NCBI RefSeq assembly: GCF_001611795.1
Contig: NZ_CP015098.1
Coordinates: 7,750,001-7,814,000 of the forward strand
DNA from: Streptomyces qaidamensis
GTDB taxonomy: Bacteria; Actinomycetota; Actinomycetes; Streptomycetales; Streptomycetaceae
Direction of reading: 5' to 3'
DNA: 64,000 nucleotides
The notes under the pieces were generated by a model, which was not told the DNA's origin, did no database searches, and saw only the letters and a list, made by a program, of their open reading frames with translations. The translations under genes were made by a program, and so were the position numbers. Of the stretch, positions 56,317 through 64,000 are shown one piece after another; the first letter of the stretch is position 1, and the number at the start of each line of letters is the position of its first letter.

Positions 56317-57165
56317 TCAACTGCCCTGCACCGCCCCCTCCGTGGCGCCCGCGATGAACCCGCGGGCGAAGATCGTGAAGACCACGACCAGCGGCACGGA
56401 CGCCATGAGCACACCGGCCATGACCATGCTGTAGTCGGTGGTGTGGCCGACGTGGAGCTGGGCCAGCGCCACCTGGAGGGTGAGGTGGGCGGGGTCGTTG
56501 AGCACGACCAGCGGCCAGATGTAGTCGTTCCAGGCGCCGACGAAGGCGTAGATGGCGAGGAACGAGAGCGCGGGTTTGATCATCGGCAGCACGATGTTCC
56601 AGTACTGGCGGAAGAACCCCGCGCCGTCGATGCGCGCGGCGTCGAGGAGTTCGTCCGGGACGCCGTTCTCTATGTACTGGCGCAGCCAGAAGATGCCGAA
56701 GGCGTTGGCGAGGGCGGGCAGGACCAGCGCCTTGAGCGTGCCGACCCAGCCGATGTCCGACATGAGGATGAACTGGGGGAGGACGGCCAGCTGCAGCGGC
56801 AGCATCATGAAGCCGACCAGCGTCGCGAACAGCACCCTGCGGCCGGGGAAGTCGAACTTGGCGAACACGAACGCCGCCAGGGAGTCGACGAACAGGACCA
56901 GCACGGTGGTGACGGACGCGACCACGACCGTGTTCAGCATCGACCCGAAGAAGTCGATGGTGTCGAGCACGTGCCGGACGTTCTCCAGCAGATGGGAGCC
57001 GAAGGTCAGTTTCGGCGGGCTCTTGTAGATGTCCTCGGTGGTGTTCGTCGCCATGACGATCGTCCACGCGAACGGGAAGACCGAGATCAGGACGGCCAGG
57101 ACGAGGACGATGTGCGCGGTCAGTCCCTTGGGACGCCGTGACCGCCTGGGGACCACTGCGGTCAT
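56317..57165 (-). CDS. Carbohydrate ABC transporter permease (MalG-like)
   Basis: A 282-residue permease with six transmembrane helices and the ATPase-docking loop DELLDAARIDGAGFFRQYWNIVLPM, the EAA motif of MalG-type proteins. A PFAWTIVMATNT segment follows the first helix. ATGA overlap with the partner permease. No ATPase gene lies nearby, as usual in Streptomyces, where a shared MsiK-type ATPase serves many sugar importers. Confidence 0.93.
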   Translation of the reverse strand: MTAVVPRRSRRPKGLTAHIVLVLAVLISVFPFAWTIVMATNTTEDIYKSPPKLTFGSHLLENVRHVLDTIDFFGSMLNTVVVASVTTVLVLFVDSLAAFVFAKFDFPGRRVLFATLVGFMMLPLQLAVLPQFILMSDIGWVGTLKALVLPALANAFGIFWLRQYIENGVPDELLDAARIDGAGFFRQYWNIVLPMIKPALSFLAIYAFVGAWNDYIWPLVVLNDPAHLTLQVALAQLHVGHTTDYSMVMAGVLMASVPLVVVFTIFARGFIAGATEGAVQGS

Positions 57166-58169
57166 GACTTCCTCCCGCGCTGCACGACGCGCCAGTTGAC
57201 GACGACCAGCACCATGATCAGTACGAAGAAGGCCCACACGATGGCCGCGCCGTAGCCGTAGTCGTTGTTGACGAAGGCCGACTGGTAGAAGTACAGAAGC
57301 GTGGTCAGGCCCGCCTGGCCGGGACCGCCGAGGTTCGGGTTGGCGGCGTTGCTGCCGAACAGGACCTGGGGTTCGCTGAAGCTCTGCAGGCCGTTGATGG
57401 TCGAGATGATCACCGTGAACAGGATGATGGGCCGCATGATCGGCATGGTGATCTGGAAGAACGTACGGATCGGACCGGCGCCGTCCAGCCTGGCCGCCTC
57501 ATAGATCTGGGTGGGGATGGCCTGGAGGCCGGCCAGGTAGATGATCATGTTGTAGCCGGTCCACATCCAGGTCATCAGCAGCGCGATGACCAGCTTGATC
57601 AGCCACGGGTTGCTCAGCCACGGCACCGGCGAGATGCCGACCGTGCCCAGGATCGCGTTGACCAGGCCGAAGTTGTTGCTGAACACCGCCCCGAAGAAGA
57701 TCGACACGGCGACGATCGAGGTGACGTTCGGTATGTACAGGGCGATGCGGTAGAAGCCCTTGAAGCGGCGCACCGAATGCAGCAGCGTCGCCAGCACCAG
57801 GGCGCCGAACAGGGTGGGGACGGTGGACAGCACCCAGATCGCCAGGGTGTTGCGGATCGACAGCCAGAAGACCGGGTCGTCCAGAAGGAACCGGAACTGG
57901 TCCAGTCCCACGAACTGCACGGTGCCCATGCCGTCCCAGCGCTGGAAGGCGAGGTAGAGCGAGTAGAAGACCGGGAAGAGCGAGAAGACGCCGAAGATCA
58001 GGAAGAAGGGCGAGATCGCGAGGTACTGCCGCCAGTGGGACAGCACCCCGCGACGCTCTGGCCGCACGGCGCCCGCGGGCGGCGTGCGCCGCGGGCGAAA
58101 GCGGGCCGGGCCGGGCCCGCCGTGGTGCCGGGGCACCGCGGCGGAACCGGTGACCGGAGGTGAGGACAC
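57162..58169 (-). CDS. Carbohydrate ABC transporter permease (MalF-like)
   Basis: A 335-residue permease with a basic Pro-rich cytoplasmic N-terminus of about 45 residues, six membrane helices, and the EAA loop IYEAARLDGAGPIRTFFQITMPIM. It forms the heterodimeric channel with the MalG-like permease. It begins 1 bp after the binding-protein gene. Confidence 0.93.
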   Translation of the reverse strand: MSSPPVTGSAAVPRHHGGPGPARFRPRRTPPAGAVRPERRGVLSHWRQYLAISPFFLIFGVFSLFPVFYSLYLAFQRWDGMGTVQFVGLDQFRFLLDDPVFWLSIRNTLAIWVLSTVPTLFGALVLATLLHSVRRFKGFYRIALYIPNVTSIVAVSIFFGAVFSNNFGLVNAILGTVGISPVPWLSNPWLIKLVIALLMTWMWTGYNMIIYLAGLQAIPTQIYEAARLDGAGPIRTFFQITMPIMRPIILFTVIISTINGLQSFSEPQVLFGSNAANPNLGGPGQAGLTTLLYFYQSAFVNNDYGYGAAIVWAFFVLIMVLVVVNWRVVQRGRKS

Positions 58170-58170
58170 C

Positions 58171-59448
58171 TCAGTTCACCCCCTGTCGCCGGGCGATCTG
58201 CTGGGCCTGGGCGACCGCGTCCTTCCAGGCGGCGTCGGGCTTCTTGCCCTTGGCCTCGATGCTGGACAGCTCGGTCATGAAGGGCGCCATGACGGCGGCG
58301 TCGGCGGGTGCCTCGTAGGCGGCCGGGATGGCCTTGGCGGCGGGGCCGAACACCTCGATGACCTTCTGCCCGCCGAAGAAGGGGTCGCCGCCCGTCATGG
58401 CCGGCATGGCGTACGCCGCCGGCGCGGCCGGGAAGATGGCGGCGTCGGCGAAGCCGCGGGCGTCGTTCTCCGGGCTGAGGATCCAGCTGATGATCTTGAA
58501 CGCCTCTTCGGGGTTCCGGCACTGCTTGGGCAGGGCCAGGTAGGAGCCGCCCTGGTTGGCCGGTCCGCCGGGCATCGCACACACCCGCCACTTGCCCTTG
58601 GTCTTCGGGGCCGCCTGCTCGATGTCCAGGGCGTGCCAGGCCGCACCGAGTTCGGTGCTGAGGTTCTTGCCGACGGCGGCGTTCCAGGTGTTGTCGTTGA
58701 TCTTGGCGTCGAGGCCGAGGGTGTAGGGGCGGACCGCCGTCGTCCACGCCTTGCGGATGTGGTCCTGGTCGCCGATGAAGCGGTTGTCCCTGTCGATGAA
58801 CCGCTCGGTGCCCTGCCCGACCGCCATATTGAAGACCGAGCCGATGTTGTTGACCAGGTAGGTGCCCGGCACCTTCGCGCGCAGCTCGGTGCCCAGCGCG
58901 AAGTACTCCTCCCAGGTCCCGGCCCGGGCGGCGACCTTCTCGGGGTCGGTGGGCAGCCCGGCCTCGTCGAACATGTCCGCGCGGTAGAAGAGCGCGGTCG
59001 GGCCGATGTCGATCGGGAAGCCGATCTGCTTGCCGTCCTCGGTCCGGGCGAGCTTCGTCTTCCAGTCCAGGTACTGCGGCGCGAGCTTCTCGAAGCCCAG
59101 GTCGTTCAGGTCGAGGAAGCGGTTCGCGTTGGGCAGGAAGGACGCCATGTCCTCGCCCTTGATGCCGGTGATGTCGGGCACGGATGCGCCCGCCGCGAGG
59201 GTGGTCGTCAGCTTCTGCTTGAAGTCGCCGCCGATGGAGGCGGCGGTCAGCTTCACCTGGCCGCTGAAGTGCGTCTTCGCATCGGCGACCACCTTGTCGC
59301 TGAGCGCGCCTCCCCAGTACCACAGGGTGAGGTTCTTGCCGTTCTTGCTGCCGGTCGAGCCGGAACCGCCGCCGCAGGCGACGGTCAGACCGGAGGCGGC
59401 CGCGGTGAGCGCGGCGGCCTGGAGGAAGCCTCTACGAGAAAGGTCCAC
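58171..59448 (-). CDS. Sugar ABC transporter substrate-binding lipoprotein
   Basis: A 425-residue family 1 sugar-binding protein with a Tat-lipoprotein signal: SRRGFLQ, a hydrophobic core, then LTVAC with the lipidated cysteine and a GGGSGSTGS linker. Typical segments are LTLWYWGG, YLDWKTKLA, GFPIDIGPTALFYRADMFDEAGLPTDPEKV and ALPKQCRNPEEAFKIISWILSPENDARG. It binds an extracellular oligosaccharide for the adjacent permeases. Confidence 0.93.
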   Translation of the reverse strand: MDLSRRGFLQAAALTAAASGLTVACGGGSGSTGSKNGKNLTLWYWGGALSDKVVADAKTHFSGQVKLTAASIGGDFKQKLTTTLAAGASVPDITGIKGEDMASFLPNANRFLDLNDLGFEKLAPQYLDWKTKLARTEDGKQIGFPIDIGPTALFYRADMFDEAGLPTDPEKVAARAGTWEEYFALGTELRAKVPGTYLVNNIGSVFNMAVGQGTERFIDRDNRFIGDQDHIRKAWTTAVRPYTLGLDAKINDNTWNAAVGKNLSTELGAAWHALDIEQAAPKTKGKWRVCAMPGGPANQGGSYLALPKQCRNPEEAFKIISWILSPENDARGFADAAIFPAAPAAYAMPAMTGGDPFFGGQKVIEVFGPAAKAIPAAYEAPADAAVMAPFMTELSSIEAKGKKPDAAWKDAVAQAQQIARRQGVN

Positions 59449-59509
59449 GGGTCACTCCTGTTGTTCCTGTTCGACGTGGAGAGGGGCGGGAGGGTCGGTG
59501 CGGCCCTTC

Positions 59510-60547
59510 TCAGGCGCGCGGACCGACGGGGGTGTCAGGGGCGGGCGGGGTGACGGGGGCGTGGTGCACGGGCGGCCCGGGATCGGCCGGGATGCGGTCG
59601 GCCAGGAAGCCGTAGGCGCGGCGCAGCCCGGGATCGCTCAGGGAGCTCCACCAGCGTGCGACGCCGTGCCAGCCGGGGGCCGCGAGGGCGCCGCCGTGGT
59701 GCCCGACGGACAGCCCGGCCGCGAGCACCGCGAACCGCAGCCGTTCCGCCAGCGGCCAGCCGCCGAGGGACGCCGCGACGAAGCTCGCGCCGAAGACGTC
59801 ACCGGCGCCCGTCGCGTCCAGGACGCCGGCGTCCAGGGCCGGGACCTCGGCGTACTCGCCGGTGATCTGGTCGACGGCGATGGCGCCGTCCCCGCCCCGC
59901 GTCACCACGGCGACCGGCACCAGCTCCGACAGCGTGCCGAGCGCGGCCAGCGCGCTGTCGGTGCGGGTGTAGGCCATCGCCTCGGTCTCGTTCGGGAGGA
60001 AGGCGTGGCACAGGGCCAGTTGCTCCAGCAGGGCCGGCGACCACTTCTGGGTGGGGTCCCAGCCGACGTCGGCGTAGATCTGCGTACCGTTCGCCGCGGC
60101 CTTGGCGAGCCATTCGCGCGGCCGGGCCTCGATGTGCACCAGGGCGCTCAGCGCGTCGGGCGGGTCGCCCACCAGCGCGTCCTGCGAGTACGGCGGCTCC
60201 TGGCCGTGGGTGAGCAGGGCCCGGTCGTGGCCGTAGGCGACGGAGACGGTGACCGGGGTCGGCCAGCCGTCCGCGGTACGGGAGAGCGAGAGGTCGACGC
60301 CTTCCTGGTCGCCCAGGACGTCCCGGCAGTACGCGCCGTAGAAGTCGTCGCCGAACACCGTGGCCAGGGAGGTCCTGAGGCCGAAGCGGGAGGCGGCCAC
60401 CGCGAGGTTCGCGATGCCGCCCGGGCCGCAGCCCATACCCCGGGTCCAGATCTCCTCGCCCGGCGTCGGCGGCTTGCCGAGTCCCGTCAGGACGAGGTCG
60501 TAGAAGAGCAGGCCGGTCAGCAGCACATCGGGCCGGTCACCGTCCAC
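59510..60547 (-). CDS. PfkB-family carbohydrate kinase
   Basis: A 345-residue ribokinase-fold kinase with the early glycine-rich GCGPGGIANLAVAASRFG and the C-terminal signature DATGAGDVFGASF with the catalytic aspartate. It phosphorylates a sugar. A frame start at 60598 exists, but the GTG at 60547 has GAGAGGA 8 bases upstream and precedes conserved sequence, so I use it. It is the first gene of the leftward glycan operon. It could provide the phosphosugar for the GH4 enzyme or phosphorylate a released monosaccharide. Confidence 0.87.
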   Translation of the reverse strand: MDGDRPDVLLTGLLFYDLVLTGLGKPPTPGEEIWTRGMGCGPGGIANLAVAASRFGLRTSLATVFGDDFYGAYCRDVLGDQEGVDLSLSRTADGWPTPVTVSVAYGHDRALLTHGQEPPYSQDALVGDPPDALSALVHIEARPREWLAKAAANGTQIYADVGWDPTQKWSPALLEQLALCHAFLPNETEAMAYTRTDSALAALGTLSELVPVAVVTRGGDGAIAVDQITGEYAEVPALDAGVLDATGAGDVFGASFVAASLGGWPLAERLRFAVLAAGLSVGHHGGALAAPGWHGVARWWSSLSDPGLRRAYGFLADRIPADPGPPVHHAPVTPPAPDTPVGPRA

Positions 60548-60676
60548 GGATGTGTCCTCTCGCTCACGGCTTCGACGGAGATCGTCAAAACTCTTCATTT
60601 CGGTGACCGGAATCGTGCGCTGATCCAGAGAGATTGGTCAATACCCGAGCAGAAATAAGCATGGCGATGATTGGAG

Positions 60677-61462
60677 ATGACGAGTAATGTGCACGCCGTG
60701 CTGGCAGAACGACGACACCAACTCATCCTGCGGGCCCTGCGCGCCGGCGGGCCCGCGGCCGTGACCGACCTCTCAGAGCAGCTGGGGGTGAGTCCCGCCA
60801 CTATCAGGCGTGACCTGGTCAAACTGGAAGAAGACGGACTGCTCACGCGCGTGCACGGCGGCGCCGTCGTGGAGGAGGGCGACCAGCCCTTCGCCGAGGT
60901 CGCCGAGGTGCGCGTCAACGAGAAGGACGCCATAGCCGAACACGCCGCCGCGATGATCAGGGACGGCCAGTCGGTGCTGCTGGACATCGGGACGACGGCC
61001 TACCGCCTGGCCCGGCAGCTGCACGGCCGCCGGCTCACCGTGATCACCAGCAACCTGGTGGTCTACGAGGAACTCGCCGACGACGAGGGCATCGAGCTGG
61101 TCCTGCTCGGCGGCATGGTCCGCCGCGAGTACCGCTCCCTGGTCGGCTTCCTCACCGAGGACAACCTGCGCCAGCTGCACGCCGACTGGCTCTTCCTCGG
61201 CACCAGCGGGGTGCGGCCCGGCGGCCAGGTCATGGACACGACGGTCGTGGAGGTGCCGGTCAAGCGCGCCATGATCAAGGCCGGCGAGAAGGTGGTGCTG
61301 CTCGCCGACGCGGCGAAGTTCCCGGGGCACGGGATGGCGAAGGTCTGCGGTCCCGAGGAACTGGACGCGGTGGTGACGAACGAGCCGGTCGACGCCGCGA
61401 CGCGGGCCTCCTTGCAGGAGGCGGGCGTCGAGGTGGTCGTGACGGGAAAGGGGCAAGCTTGA
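60677..61462 (+). CDS. DeoR family transcriptional repressor
   Basis: A 261-residue DeoR protein: N-terminal helix-turn-helix VTDLSEQLGVSPATIRRDLVKLEEDGLLTRVHGGAV, then the phosphosugar-sensing domain (LDIGTTAYRLARQL, VITSNLVVYEEL, LGGMVRREYRSLVG, LLADAAKFPGHGMAKV). It is divergent from the kinase-ABC operon and upstream of GH4, so it likely controls both with a sugar phosphate as inducer. The start is uncertain: TTG 60671, ATG 60677 or GTG 60689 are all possible, and GGAG lies at 60673-60676. Confidence 0.9.
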   Translation: MTSNVHAVLAERRHQLILRALRAGGPAAVTDLSEQLGVSPATIRRDLVKLEEDGLLTRVHGGAVVEEGDQPFAEVAEVRVNEKDAIAEHAAAMIRDGQSVLLDIGTTAYRLARQLHGRRLTVITSNLVVYEELADDEGIELVLLGGMVRREYRSLVGFLTEDNLRQLHADWLFLGTSGVRPGGQVMDTTVVEVPVKRAMIKAGEKVVLLADAAKFPGHGMAKVCGPEELDAVVTNEPVDAATRASLQEAGVEVVVTGKGQA

Positions 61463-61549
61463 ACCCACCCCCGGCCGGGGCGGGAGGACCGCCGGCTCAG
61501 GCCGCCCCGCCGTTCGGTGCACAGCAAGGTCCCCCATCCTCGACACCAG

Positions 61550-61569
61550 CCGGGCTGGCACCAGCCCGG
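61550..61569 (+). terminator. Hairpin between deoR and the GH4 leader
   Basis: CCGGGCTGG and CCAGCCCGG are perfect arms around a 2-base centre (effectively 8 bp with a 4-base loop), placed 88 bp after deoR and 18 bp before the ribosome binding site of the leader ORF. It could terminate deoR or act as an mRNA 5' structure for GH4. Confidence 0.4.
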
Positions 61570-61599
61570 GGTCCTGAAGCACGCTCAAGGAGGTGGCGC

Positions 61600-61656
61600 G
61601 TGTTCGGTTCCCGCCACAGGCCGCACGCGGCCCGCCGTATCGGAGGAACCCGGTGA
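61600..61656 (+). CDS. Short leader ORF coupled to the GH4 gene
   Basis: An 18-codon frame from GTG (FGSRHRPHAARRIGGTR), rich in Arg and His. A perfect AAGGAGG lies 6 bases upstream of the GTG, the best ribosome binding site in this region. Its TGA overlaps the GTG of the GH4 gene as GTGA, so a terminating ribosome could restart on GH4. The same frame is open back to 61459, where TTG overlaps the deoR stop, giving a possible 65-codon version. It is too short for homology; regulatory coupling is inferred. Confidence 0.45.
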   Translation: MFGSRHRPHAARRIGGTR

Positions 61657-62993
61657 AGCTGACGATTCTGGGCGGCGGAGGATTCCGCGTGCCGCTGGTG
61701 TACGGAGCGCTCCTCCAGGACCACGCCGAGGGCCGCGTCACCCATGTCGTCCTGCACGATCTGGACGCCGGGCGCCTGTCGGCGGTGACCCGTGTCCTCG
61801 CGGAGCAGGCGGCCGGAGTGGCCGACGCGCCCGAGGTGACCGCCACCACCGACCTCGACGACGCCCTGCGCGGCGCCGACTTCGTGTTCTCCGCGATCCG
61901 CGTCGGCGGGCTGGAGGGACGCGCCAACGACGAACGCGTGGCCCTGGCCGAGGGCGTGCTGGGCCAGGAGACGGTGGGTGCGGGCGGCATCGCCTACGGC
62001 CTGCGCACGGTCCCGGTCGCCGTCGACATCGCCCAGCGGGTGGCCCGGCTCGCCCCCGACGCCTGGGTCATCAACTTCACCAACCCGGCCGGCCTGGTCA
62101 CCGAGGCCATGTCCCGCCACCTCGGCGACCGGGTCATCGGCATCTGCGACTCCCCGGTCGGCCTCGGCCGCCGTATCGCCCGGGTGCTCGGCGTGGAGAA
62201 CCCGGGGGAGGCGTGGATCGACTACGTCGGCCTCAACCACCTCGGCTGGGTGCGCGCTCTGCGTGTCGCCGGCCGCGACGAGCTGCCGCGGCTGCTCGCC
62301 GACCCCGACCTGCTCGGCTCCTTCGAGGAGGGCAAGCTCTTCGGTGCCGACTGGCTGCGCTCCCTGGGCGCGATCCCCAACGAGTACCTGCACTACTACT
62401 ACTTCAACCGCGAGGCCGTACGCGCCTACCAGCAGGCCGAGAAGACCCGCGGCGCGTTCCTGCACGACCAGCAGGCCCGCTTCTACGCCGAGATGAAGAA
62501 CCCGCACGCCCCCGCCCTGAAGGTCTGGGACCGCACCCGCGCCGAGCGCGAGGCCACGTACATGGCCGAGAACCGCGAGACCGCGGGCGCCGGCGAACGC
62601 GACGAGGACGACCTGTCGGGCGGCTACGAGAGGGTGGCCCTCGCCCTGATGCGGGCGATCGCCCGGGACGAGCGCACCACCCTGATCCTCAACGTCCGCA
62701 ACCGGCGCACACTGTCGGTCCTGGACGCCGAGGCCGTCATCGAGGTCCCCTGCCTCGTCGACGCCAACGGCGCCCACCCTGTGACCGTCGACCCGCTGCC
62801 CGACCACGCCACCGGCCTGGTCTGCGCGGTCAAGGCGGTCGAGCGCGAGGTGCTGGCCGCAGCCGGCTCCGGCTCCCTCGCGACCGCCGTCAAGGCCTTC
62901 GCCCTGCACCCGCTCGTCGACTCCGTCCATGTGGCCCGCAGGCTGGTCGAGGGCTACGCCGAGGTCCACCCCGGGTTGGCGTACCTTAGGTGA
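61653..62993 (+). CDS. GH4 6-phospho-beta-glucosidase-like glycosidase
   Basis: A 446-residue GH4 enzyme, an NAD- and metal-dependent glycosidase. The NAD loop is TILGGGGFRVPLVY at the N-terminus; NPAGL lies at 144-148, the metal cysteine C165 in GICDSPVGL and H196 in GLNHLGWV. It hydrolyses glycosides (often 6-phosphorylated) by an oxidation-elimination route. The GTG has GGAGG 7 bases upstream. With no PTS gene in the window, the phospho-group may come from the PfkB kinase, or the enzyme may act on unphosphorylated sugars. Confidence 0.9.
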   Translation: MKLTILGGGGFRVPLVYGALLQDHAEGRVTHVVLHDLDAGRLSAVTRVLAEQAAGVADAPEVTATTDLDDALRGADFVFSAIRVGGLEGRANDERVALAEGVLGQETVGAGGIAYGLRTVPVAVDIAQRVARLAPDAWVINFTNPAGLVTEAMSRHLGDRVIGICDSPVGLGRRIARVLGVENPGEAWIDYVGLNHLGWVRALRVAGRDELPRLLADPDLLGSFEEGKLFGADWLRSLGAIPNEYLHYYYFNREAVRAYQQAEKTRGAFLHDQQARFYAEMKNPHAPALKVWDRTRAEREATYMAENRETAGAGERDEDDLSGGYERVALALMRAIARDERTTLILNVRNRRTLSVLDAEAVIEVPCLVDANGAHPVTVDPLPDHATGLVCAVKAVEREVLAAAGSGSLATAVKAFALHPLVDSVHVARRLVEGYAEVHPGLAYLR

Positions 62994-63002
62994 ACGCCGC
63001 TC

Positions 63003-63016
63003 GGTAAGCGCTTTCC
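63003..63016. promoter_or_regulatory. LacI-type operator upstream of the alpha-mannosidase
   Basis: GGTAAGCGCTTTCC is a 14-bp palindrome with one mismatched pair around the AAGCGCTT centre, typical of LacI-family sites. It lies 49 bp before the alpha-mannosidase ATG. Confidence 0.55.
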
Positions 63017-63064
63017 CTCACCGCTTCCAGCCTGCTCGCTCTTCCCGTTTCCTGGAGACATCTC

Positions 63065-64000
63065 ATGCACGACGAAAGCCGCCGCATCGAGGAGCGCGTG
63101 CAGCGCCTTCACGACCAGCGCATCAAGACCGCGGTCTACGCGGCCACCGTCCCCTTCGAGGTGGAGGCCTGGCAGGCTCCCGGGGAGCCGGTCCCGTTCG
63201 AGGAGGCGGCCGCAGCCTCCTACGAGCCCTTCGCGATGGGCACCCCGTGGGGCCCGCCCTGGGGCACCACCTGGTTCCGCATGCGCGGACAGGTGCCCGC
63301 GGAGTGGGCCGGGAAGCGCGTCGAGGCCGTCATCGACCTCGGCTTCGTCGGCGACTGGCCCGGCAACCAGGCCGAGGCCCTCGTGCACCTCACGGACGGC
63401 ACCCCGCTGAAGGCCGTCAACCCGCTCAACCAGTACGTGGCGATCGCCAACCCCGCCCGCGGCGGCGAGACGGTCGACTACCTGGTCGAGGCCGCCTCCA
63501 ACCCGGACATCCTCGCGGACAACTTCTCGAAGACCACGCCCCTCGGCGACAAGCTGACCGCGGGCGACAAGCCGCTCTACACCTTCCGCGCCGCCGACAT
63601 CGCGATCCTCGACGAGGAGGTCTGGCACCTCGACCTCGACGTGCAGGTGCTGCGCGAGCTGATGCTGGAGCTCGGCGAGCACGACCCGCGCCGGCACGAG
63701 ATCGCGCACGCCCTCGACCGGGCCATGGACCTGCTCGACCTGGACGACGTCTCCGGCTCGGCTGCCGCGGTCCGGGAGGCGCTCAAGCCGGTGCTCTCCA
63801 AGCCCGCGCACGCCAGCGCGCACACGATCTCCGGCGTCGGCCACGCGCACATCGACTCCGCCTGGCTCTGGCCCATCCGCGAGACGAAGCGCAAGACGTC
63901 CCGCACCTTCTCCAACGTCACCTCGCTCGCCGACGAGTACGACGACTTCATCTTCGCCTGCTCCCAGGCCCAGCAGTACGCATGGGTGCGCGACAACTAC
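63065..64000 (+). CDS. GH38 alpha-mannosidase, 3' end beyond the window
   Basis: The first 312 codons of a long protein cut by the window end. The N-terminal beta-domain has GTPWGPPWGTTWFRMRGQVP, characteristic of bacterial and class II alpha-mannosidases. The GH38 catalytic domain begins with the metal motif GVGHAHIDSAWLWPIRETKRK near residue 258. The nucleophile aspartate lies beyond the edge. There is no signal peptide, so it trims imported mannose-containing oligosaccharides. It follows GH4 by 71 bp with a LacI-type site between them. Confidence 0.9.
   Translation, partial: MHDESRRIEERVQRLHDQRIKTAVYAATVPFEVEAWQAPGEPVPFEEAAAASYEPFAMGTPWGPPWGTTWFRMRGQVPAEWAGKRVEAVIDLGFVGDWPGNQAEALVHLTDGTPLKAVNPLNQYVAIANPARGGETVDYLVEAASNPDILADNFSKTTPLGDKLTAGDKPLYTFRAADIAILDEEVWHLDLDVQVLRELMLELGEHDPRRHEIAHALDRAMDLLDLDDVSGSAAAVREALKPVLSKPAHASAHTISGVGHAHIDSAWLWPIRETKRKTSRTFSNVTSLADEYDDFIFACSQAQQYAWVRDNY

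Noticed and set aside
61583..61640. Possible tRNA-like fold around GTTCGGTTCC
   Set aside because: Only one short stem (GTGGCG/CGCCAC) forms; no acceptor, anticodon or D arm can be drawn.
61593..61653. A 20-residue N-terminal extension of the GH4 enzyme
   Set aside because: The NAD-binding loop starts right after the GTG at 61653, which has its own GGAGG site; the upstream AAGGAGG is too close to 61593 and instead serves the leader ORF.

Overview
The window is chromosomal DNA of an actinomycete, almost certainly Streptomyces. The whole window is very GC-rich, third codon positions are nearly all G or C, GTG and TTG starts are common, genes overlap by ATGA/GTGA, Tat-type signals (RRxFLR) are frequent, and gene families such as MHS transporters, MpaB-like oxygenases and PaaX/HxlR/TetR regulators match that genus. 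I see no tRNA, rRNA, CRISPR array, transposase or prophage gene, and no gene-free stretch longer than 300 bases. The gene order ribA-like ... gnd-pgi-opcA-zwf-tal-tkt resembles the S. coelicolor SCO6655-SCO6663 region as I remember it.

Layout. 1-5.8 kb: assorted genes, including a CooC/MinD-type ATPase divergent from an orphan nickel/peptide-type binding lipoprotein, with Fur-family-like boxes between them, and a RidA/HxlR divergent pair. 5.8-13.3 kb: the most interesting region, an uncharacterised pathway of eight genes. It has a GTP cyclohydrolase II paralogue carrying the Tyr-to-Met switch (Met120) that makes the enzyme stop at the formylated pyrimidine FAPy, a creatininase/ArfB-type hydrolase, a 6-pyruvoyl-tetrahydropterin-synthase-like protein that has lost its catalytic residues, a glycosyltransferase, a methyltransferase, a zinc-less MDR dehydrogenase, an AglD/LPG-synthase-type membrane protein and a CDP-alcohol phosphotransferase. 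13.5-15.7 kb: two saccharopine-dehydrogenase-type enzymes. 15.7-22.2 kb: an esterase/beta-lactamase-fold protein, then a shikimate/quinate catabolic module (MHS transporter, TetR, shikimate dehydrogenase, 3-dehydroshikimate dehydratase fused to an HPPD-like domain) with two matching TetR-type operators.

22.2-32.8 kb: a pentapeptide-like membrane protein and a tight tkt-tal-zwf-opcA-pgi-gnd-phosphatase operon (oxidative and non-oxidative pentose phosphate pathway) ending in a strong hairpin. 32.9-35.6 kb: AraC regulator, secreted GH16 glucanase with CBM6 under CebR-like operators, and a small membrane protein. 35.8-39.7 kb: a four-gene redox operon (SRPBCC, phytoene-desaturase-like, SDR, MpaB-like). 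39.8-48.7 kb: an acyl-CoA/aromatic catabolic locus resembling actinobacterial p-hydroxycinnamate (cou) genes, with secreted hydrolase, MHS transporter, MarR, SDR, amidohydrolase, CoA ligase and MaoC hydratase, flanked by IclR and PaaX regulators.

48.8-64 kb: a glycan utilisation locus. Leftward it holds a PfkB kinase, an ABC sugar importer, a phosphodiesterase-type enzyme, a GH2 beta-galactosidase and two Tat-exported phosphoesterases. Rightward it holds a DeoR regulator, a short translationally coupled leader ORF, a GH4 glycosidase and a GH38 alpha-mannosidase cut by the window end.
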